Assembly: GCA_014904845.1 (NCBI GenBank)
Contig: MU119398.1
Span: forward strand, 16,305-80,304
Reading direction: 5' to 3'
Source of the DNA: Acephala macrosclerotiorum
Lineage: Eukaryota; Ascomycota; Leotiomycetes; Helotiales; Mollisiaceae
DNA: 64,000 bases
Below are positions 57,152-64,000 of the stretch, piece after piece. Position numbers and translations under genes: made by a program. The stretch's first letter is position 1, and each line of letters begins with the position of its first letter. The notes under the pieces are model-generated. The model was given only the letters and a program-made list of their open reading frames with translations. It made no database searches and had not been told where the DNA came from.

Positions 57152-58941
57152 GATGGCGATCTTCTCCAGCTTCCAGATCACCCTCACCATCCTCAGCATC
57201 GTCGTCGCAACTAGCGCGGTCGCAATCCATCTTCTCTTTTTAACATCGCTTGCTCGTTTTCCAGGCCCGACGCTGGCTGCTCTGACAGGATGATATGAGA
57301 CGTATTTTGATTGTTTCAGGAAGGGACGATACTGGGTCGAGATAGAGAACATGCATAAGAAATATGGTAGTCCCAAGGTCCAGTGGTTGAATGTGTAGCT
57401 CACTATCTGCAGGTCCGATTGTCCGCATCAGTCCCTGGGAACTGCACGTGGATGATGCAGATTGGAACGAACCATACAAAATCAGTTCCCGAGTTGGTAA
57501 ATATCATTGGTACTACAAGTTTGTTGGAAGCTCAGCCGCAGCGTTCGGAACTGCTGATCACGATTTGCATCGTTTTCGTCAGAAGGCTCAACAAGGTTAC
57601 TTCACTCAGGATGCAGTTGCTCAATTCGACCTCAATTGCGAGTCATTGCTTCAAAACTTTGCTCTAGACTAGAGGGGTTCAAAGGCACGGGAGAGCCCGT
57701 CAACTTGTCCAATGCATTCCAATCGTTGGCTATAGATGTTATGACGCAGTATTGCTTTCGCAAATCGTACAGCCTTCTCGATTCGCCCGACTTTGCGGCT
57801 TCATTTCAGAGAGCCATCCGTGACTTTCCTCAGATCGGGACATGGCATCGACACTTTGGACTCATTCTGGATATTTTTTCTACCATGCCGAGATGGCTTG
57901 TAGCTGTGATCGACCCAGCTGAGGTTTCGGTTCTGGACTTCTCCAATGTATAATTGTGCAGTTCAAGAATTTAGAGCGAAGGATGCTCACAAGATCACAG
58001 GACATAGTTAGCGGAACAAATAGCATTGTTACTGCTTACAACAAACCGGGCAGCAAGGACGACAACCCGAACGTAATTCATAGGATGCTCGAGTCCCCTG
58101 ACCTCCCCGCAAACGATAAGGCGGCTTGGCATCTGGCCCTGGAAGCCCGAACCCTCGTTGGTGCCGGGACTGAAACAACGGGAAGCACTTTGAGTGTTAC
58201 GACTTACCACCTCCTGGCCAATCCTGAGAAGGCAGAAAACTTGAAGAAAGAGCTCGAGGCTACTCATAAGCAGGCGAAGAGATCATTGAGATACCAGAAA
58301 CTGCAACAGCTTCCATACCTGATAAGCCAGAAGCTACGAGGATAGAGATTGCATAGACTGACATCATTACTATCCTCGGTTGTCCTTGAAGGGCTTCGGT
58401 AATACCTTCCCATCTTTGTGTCCTTCTGCCTACCTAACTCTTTCTTCACAGTATCTCGTCTAGCGTAGCCGGTCGGCTACCACGTATCAATACTCGAGAA
58501 GCCATCAGATTCAAAGGCCATGTTATTCCAGTCAGTGTAAGGCCCCTTATTCAGAATTTGAAGGTTATATTTTTAACCTCTCTCAGACGCCTGTAAGTAT
58601 GACCCAGAAGTTGATCCATGATAACCCAACCATCTTCCCATCTCCTCGTACTTTCGCCCCTGAGAGATTTCTGGACCCAGTTGAGCGTAAACGGCTAGAG
58701 AAATACGTACAACCATTTGGTCGTGGATCCAGAGCGTGTCTGGGAATCCAGTAAGAGCTCAATCCCCAATCTCCGCATCCAACTGATAAGTCTTCAGTTT
58801 AGCTTATGCGGAGCTTTATTGCACACTAGCAATGCTTTGATATGAGGTTGTTTGAGACAGAGAGAGAGGATCTTGAACAGTTCCATGATTTCTTTTCGCC
58901 ATTTCCTGAGTCAGGGAAGGGGCTGAGAATCACCATCAAAT
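57152..58941 (+). pseudogene. Cytochrome P450 pseudogene
   Basis: Readable pieces of one P450 in order: membrane anchor (ITLTILSIVVATSAVAIHLL) with RFPGPTLAALTG, a TGA at 57292 where the family has Trp, GRYWVEIENMHKKYG, a normal intron, then PIVRISPWELHVDDADWNEP; a frameshift near 57660 leads into LEGFKGTGEPVNLSNAFQSL; another near 57950 leads into FKNLERRMLTRSQDIV and the I-helix GAGTETTGSTLS. Further on are SSVAGRLPRINTREAIRFKG and the haem loop FGRGSRACLGIQ (about 58715-58752), where the Cys is the iron ligand, and a final GLRITIK before the stop. At least one nonsense and two frameshift changes exclude a working enzyme. It was presumably part of the surrounding pathway. Confidence 0.85.
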
Positions 58942-59048
58942 GAGATTTCTTGGCAACAGGATGAGGAGCTTGTTAAACACTGAGCCGTCGCTACAACTTT
59001 CTTTCTGGGGTCTAATAGAGCCCTGCTTGGTTCGCCCGGGGGTTTCTG

Positions 59049-60232
59049 TCAAGTTGAAGTCCCACCATATACCGCCCTCAGAGCCCCATCCCCTCGGAGT
59101 TGAAGGCTGATCTTTGTCGCCTCATCTAAGTCCTCCTTCACTAGTCCGAGCTGTTCATTCACAACTTTGTTCGAGAAGTCCCCCCCGCCATTTCGGTAGA
59201 ACATTCGAGTGTACACAGCGACAACCAAGCCAAGCATATTTCCCGACTGCATCAACTTCACAGCACTCTGGTATCTTTCCTGACTATTATCATGCGTGAT
59301 TGTCCAGTCACTCTCCTTGTCACCCGTCACTCGTAGCACAGACTGGAACATATCGCACTGGCTGACAGTGAACGAATTCACAAAGGCAGCCTTATCCTCG
59401 AACTGGTTGAGTGTCAAGCTCTTGTCGTTAGCGTCTTCGGGGAAGATCTTCAATCCAAAGAGTTTCGCAATGGCTTCGCCAGATTGCCTCCATGTTATCG
59501 TGCAGATTTTTGTATTACCGTCGTCAAATAGTACGAGTATCTTTTTGTCGAAGTTGAAGCCGTAGCGATACTCACTTCCGGCGAGGCTATGCTCATACCA
59601 AAAGCCAGAGGTAAGAGCAATCCACTATCAGGATACCAGTCAGCACAATCTCCGATAAAGTCTCCGAGGTTCACGCGTGGAGAATGTAGTTCCCCCAAAC
59701 CACTTACGTGTGTCTTGCCCTTGCCGACTTTCTCGATATACTCTCTAATGGCCAAAGCATGGGGGACGATGATAGTCTCCTTGCAAAGCGACTCGTTTGA
59801 AAGGTCCTGGCCGTATTCGTTTGGCATGATATATCTGACACCAGCTTCTACCGCGGCGTCAATGAGCTTGTTTTGCGTCCCTGGGGCTGCCGTAGCCGGC
59901 AGAGTGATGACAATGGCATCTTGACCTTTCATAGCTTCAGCAAGGCCGGCATGGTCATCGTAGTCCAGTTTCTCAATTCTATCGAGACCGGTTGGCAGTG
60001 TGGTCTGGCTGTCAGGTCGAGTAATGGCTGTGAGCTTGTGCTTTCCCTGCGCGATGAGAGCTTTGGTGATGTAGCTTCCACTTAATCATTAGAATGTCAG
60101 CAGCTGTTGGTTGACGTGGATGATGCAATTGTTCTTGCTTGCTTACATGGTGCCACCTGCTCCAACAATTGCAATGTTCTCGATGTGGTTGCTGAAATCT
60201 ACGGGGTGGTTGATCGCGAATTTCCAGGCCAT
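59049..60232 (-). CDS. NmrA-like / isoflavone-reductase-like NAD(P)-binding protein, 344 aa
   Basis: Exons 60147-60232, 59708-60080, 59049-59624, in phase. Intron 1 ends in AAG; intron 2 is GTAAGT to GATAG. The nucleotide-binding loop GAGGTIG is at residues 24-30. Other family words are ALIAQGKHKLTAITRP, AGVRYIMPNEYGQD and SGFWYEHSLAGSEYRYGF. Members are atypical short-chain reductases; some reduce pathway intermediates, others only sense the NADP/NADPH state. Its position next to the P450 remnant, monooxygenase and halogenase-like gene favours a metabolic role, but this is inference. No signal peptide. Confidence 0.88.
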
Positions 60233-62229
60233 GATTATGTATTGGAACTCAAAAAGACAGTGGGGATGAGAAAGACGTCTGATTAATTTCGCCAAAATCT
60301 TTGTCACAGGATACCTAGTTTCTCGAGCCTCAATAATGGATGAATTGTTGATATGGAAGAAGCATGGACGCTTCAGATTTCGTTACCATAGACCCCGGCT
60401 CGAGACACGACATATTTGGTCAACAATCTCTCTGTCCCATCATTCATGCCACGGAATTAATGGAGATAATGGAGATAATAATTGAACTCGCCTCGAATAT
60501 TCCCTCTCCATTCTGTGTGCCATACCCTTACAAAGATTGAGATCTGGTTTAGGTCTCCGGAAAACGCGTACCTCGAAGCCCGATTGTTTTCAAAACCACA
60601 GAATATACGAAAACGGGTTAGTGAATTTCGCCGGAGTCTAAGAATTTTCGAAACTGGGCTCGGCCTTCGGATCTCTCTTTCTGAATTTATTCGAATTTGT
60701 GGAAATAAGAAGATTTAAATCCGTGAATGTAAGTTCGTCGGTCGATCGCTCCCCGACATCTGCTTCTGCGAATCTGCTATAGCACAAGCCGGATTTCGCT
60801 GAGCCACTGCTTTGAGCGGCATCTGTCGCCACCTGAGCTGTGCCGGGAAGAAGTGATTACATTAAATAAGTCGGAAAAAGCGTGGATCTCCCGTGTCTTT
60901 CGGAAAGGGGAGAGATTCGCTTATATCACGCTAAATTCTTTTTGTAAGCTACGTTCGCCGGAGAGCTCCTTGGCTCCTTCACTGGTGCAACCCTTGACAA
61001 ATGAAACTTAAAATCTAGTTAAAAATAATCAATCTAGAGCATGATTCGATATTATACCACAAGTTTTAAGACTTTGTATCCATCGGTTGTTGAGATACTT
61101 TTTTTTTTTTTTTTTAAATCGATTTAGTGATGAAAATTGGGAGTATGCATTCGTTGGGTCATTCCCAATGGAACACGCTAGCCTCTGCTGACGATGAAAA
61201 TCTCAACACCATAGGTGATACGATGGGCGCATTGGCATTGTGGACAAGTGATGCATTCGTCATGGATTCATGAGCGCCAAGCTGGGCACGTCAACCCCTA
61301 ATCTGAGGCGTGGAGGCTGTAGGAAGGATTTTCATAAGGGCTTATCTACTTCTACTGGTTGGTGTCACAAGTTGTGAGTTATAGAGCCAATTGTGTCAAT
61401 TGCTTCATTCTGAATTTCTTCGTGGCCGCACCCCACTGATGCCCTGCAGATTACGAGGATTTCTCGCGCCCTGCATGGCGGGCGCATTTTCTGGTGACCT
61501 CTTTAGCTTGAAAAACTGCCTTGCGCTCAACGATCAAGGGATGATCAATTCTGAAGGTCTTTGGACGCTTCGTCTTCGCGAAAATGTACCATTAACTCCC
61601 ATTTTAACAGCCCATTGTTGGTACGCACTCGTGTTGCACTGTTGAAGAACCCTGTGCCAACCGTAGGAGCCGCAATTAGAATAGCTCAATAGGAGAGCCC
61701 ATTTCAAAGGTGACGGTGGCCTTGGGAGCCGACGATATAATAACCTTCAACGACCAGAATCCGAGAGATAAGAACCGTTTTCCCCCCGTGTCTTGCAGTT
61801 GAGCAGCCCTGACTTGTTCGATTCAGGAGAGTCCACTGTTGTATGAGCATTCTAAAATTCCGAAAATGGACGGCTCCAATGACGGGCAATCTGGAAGGGA
61901 CAGTATTTACCAATCCCGTACTTCTGTTTCTTCATCCCCAGAGACTGATGGTGAAGCGTTCAATCTTTCAAATAGACTGGAAAAGACTTGGTTGTATGCC
62001 TGACCCTACCCCCTCCGGATTAATTCTTGGGACGAACGCTTTGCCAACGAATTCCCCATTTCATAACGATGCAAGATTTGATTCTACAGCAACAAACCTC
62101 CTAGGAATACCCGTGATCGGATATGACGATTTCTCACTCCTATCGACTCGTATGCTTTTTATGATAGATCATTCTATGATTCCGGTGAACTGGAATTTCA
62201 AGGTTTATGAGATGAAGATATGAAACATG
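60233..62229. other. Intergenic, 2.0 kb
   Basis: Short frames only; 61843-62223 plus (127 codons) ends at the border of the AT-rich block and has no recognisable motif. A poly-T run lies at about 61100-61117. Confidence 0.5.
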
Positions 62230-64000
62230 TATTATACTATAGATTGGACTGAGCTAATTTTAAACTTAATCAACTTGAGTAACGTTACGAAACTAGTAAT
62301 CCATGTTTGGATTTCTTTTTAAACTTTAAATAAAGTAATAAAATTCGATATAATTATGAAAATTATAGGATTTTTTTAATAAAAACTTAAAATTAAAACT
62401 ATATTAAAAATATATATATAAAAACAAAAATTAATTTTATAAAAATTAAATTTAAAATAATGATTTATTTTAAATTTTATAAAATAAATAAATAAAATTT
62501 ATATTAGTAAATTTCAATTTAATAATAATAAATTTAATTTCGTTAAATATAATTAAATCGATTAAAAAATTATTATCGAATTTATTAATTTAATTTAAAT
62601 TAAAATAATAAATTTCACGTTTTAAACGTTTAAATTAATTGAAATATATAAATTTAAAATATTAATTTTTTAAACGAAAAATATTAAAACTTTTAATTAT
62701 ATATATATATTTTTAATATATTTTTAATTTCAATTAATCGTTAAATACGTTTTTTTTTATAAATAAAAATAATACGATTTAAAGTATTTTTAAATTAATA
62801 AAAAAAAATTTATATAATAAAACGTATATTGAAATTTTTTAAAATCAAAAATATTAAAATTTTTTTTAAAATTTTAATCGAATTATTATTTAAAATGATA
62901 TTAATATATTTTTAATAAAAAATATTAAAATTTTTATTTTAAATTTTATAATTATATATTTTAATACGCGTTTAATAAAATTAATTAAAATTTTTAAAAT
63001 AAAATTTTATAATATAAAAAATTTTATATGTAAAATTTTAAATTTATTAAATATTTTATATTTATAAATTTTAATATATTTAAAACGTTTAAAACGTTTA
63101 AAACTAGTATAATAAAACTATATATTCTCTTTTTAAAAATCTTTGTAAATAATTAATTTCAAAAGTAGTATTAATTACGTATTTTTTAATATATAAAAAG
63201 TTTTCATTTATTATAAACTAATCAATAATTTGTTTTATTTTTACTTTAATTAATTGATTAATTGATTTACGAATTACGAATTACGAATTATTTTAAATAA
63301 ATTTAATTTACTAATTAAAACGAATTAATTTACGATTGAATTTTTTTATTTTATATTTTATTATTTTTTTATATTAATAAAACAACGTCGAAAAATGAAT
63401 TGTTTTAATAGATTTTACTAAGAATTGTTTATATACGATTTGTATATTGTAATAGAATTATATGTTTTCTTTTTAAAAATCCTTGTAAATAACTAGTTTT
63501 GAAAGTAGTATTAATTACATAGTTTTTAGTACATAAAAAGTTTTCGTTTATTATAAATTAATCAATAATTCTTTCTATTTTTACTTTGATTGATTAATTG
63601 ATTAATTTACGAATTACGAATTATTTCGAATGAATTTAATCTATTGATTAAAACGAATTAATTTACGATTAAATTTTTTTATTTTGTATTTTATTGCTTT
63701 TTTATATTGATAAAGCGACGTCGAAAAATTAATTGTTCTAGTGAATTTTATTGAGAATTGTTTATATGCGATTTGTGTATTTTGTTTTTTATTATTATTA
63801 AAAAGAAATTTAAATTACTAAAAATCGAAAACTGAAAATTAATTAACGAAGATTTTTTGTTTTGATTATATTATTCGAGATTAAATAATTTGATTACGAA
63901 ATTGCGAAATTGTAAAAAAATATTGATTTATAAGAATTACGTATTGAATTGCTCGAGATAATTAATATTAAAACGAATATAAAAAAAAAAAAAAGAAACT
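62230..64000. other. AT-rich RIP-type block reaching the window end
   Basis: Nearly all A/T with rare CG dinucleotides mostly inside short ACG/CGA words; no frames longer than a few dozen codons. The change from normal composition happens within about 100 bp. Typical of a heavily RIP-mutated repeat or an AT isochore. Confidence 0.85.
63119..63785. repeat. Direct tandem duplication, about 333-340 bp unit
   Basis: The sequence starting near 63121 (CTTTTTAAAAATCTTTGTAA) recurs near 63469 (CTTTTTAAAAATCCTTGTAA) and the two remain alignable to AGAATTGTTTATATACGATT (63421) versus AGAATTGTTTATATGCGATT (63754). Differences are mainly C/T and G/A transitions. Confidence 0.85.

Noticed and set aside
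61843..62223. 127-codon plus ORF at the AT-rich border
   Set aside because: No recognisable motif and no splice evidence; kept only as a note in the intergenic entry.

Overview
The window reads as nuclear DNA of a filamentous ascomycete (Pezizomycotina; probably a leotiomycete, a weaker guess from the look of the proteins). The evidence is short spliceosomal introns of about 45-200 bp with GTRNGT-type donors and CTAAC/CTGAC branch sites, fungus-specific protein families (Dap1, fungal transcription-factor domain, NmrA-like reductase, DUF3659/LEA-like repeats), and long AT-rich tracts with TGG-to-stop and CAG-to-TAG changes that look like repeat-induced point mutation (RIP). No bacterial-type operon, CRISPR array, rRNA or tRNA was seen.

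Layout. 1-14.8 kb is ordinary, gene-sparse chromosome: a partial LEA-like repeat protein, a DUF676-type hydrolase with an acidic tail, a 94-aa protein, a conserved 229-aa protein, two related proteins with a shared C-terminal module (8.8-9.3 kb and 11.3-12.1 kb), and a 103-aa glycine-rich protein. 14.8-30 kb is accessory: a RIP-damaged Tc1/mariner element with intact-looking terminal repeats, one intact Gfo/Idh/MocA oxidoreductase, decaying gene remnants, a trio of related broken ORFs in AT-rich DNA, and an orphan fragment of an RFC1-type BRCT domain. 30-41 kb returns to housekeeping-like genes: a seven-helix membrane protein, a 632-aa disordered/coiled-coil protein, Dap1 (haem-binding MAPR protein), and a secreted-looking protein whose frame is broken. 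41-46 kb holds remnants, a 135-aa protein, a hairpin and a 300-bp AT island.

46.5-60.2 kb is the most interesting block. A beta-carbonic anhydrase is followed by a secondary-metabolism-like neighbourhood: a flavin-dependent halogenase-like enzyme, a Baeyer-Villiger-type flavin monooxygenase, a fungal transcription factor, a divergent extra-looking copy of the mitochondrial complex I PSST (20 kDa) subunit, a cytochrome P450 pseudogene and an NmrA-like reductase. No polyketide or peptide synthase is present. The complex I copy keeps all four N2 cluster cysteines but differs at positions facing the quinone site, which suggests (inference) a target-duplication self-resistance gene for a complex I inhibitor. 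From 62.2 kb to the end the DNA is extreme AT-rich RIP-type sequence containing a 330-340 bp tandem duplication.

Most multi-exon models below were built by hand by matching reading phase across splice sites; each listed exon set sums to a whole number of codons.
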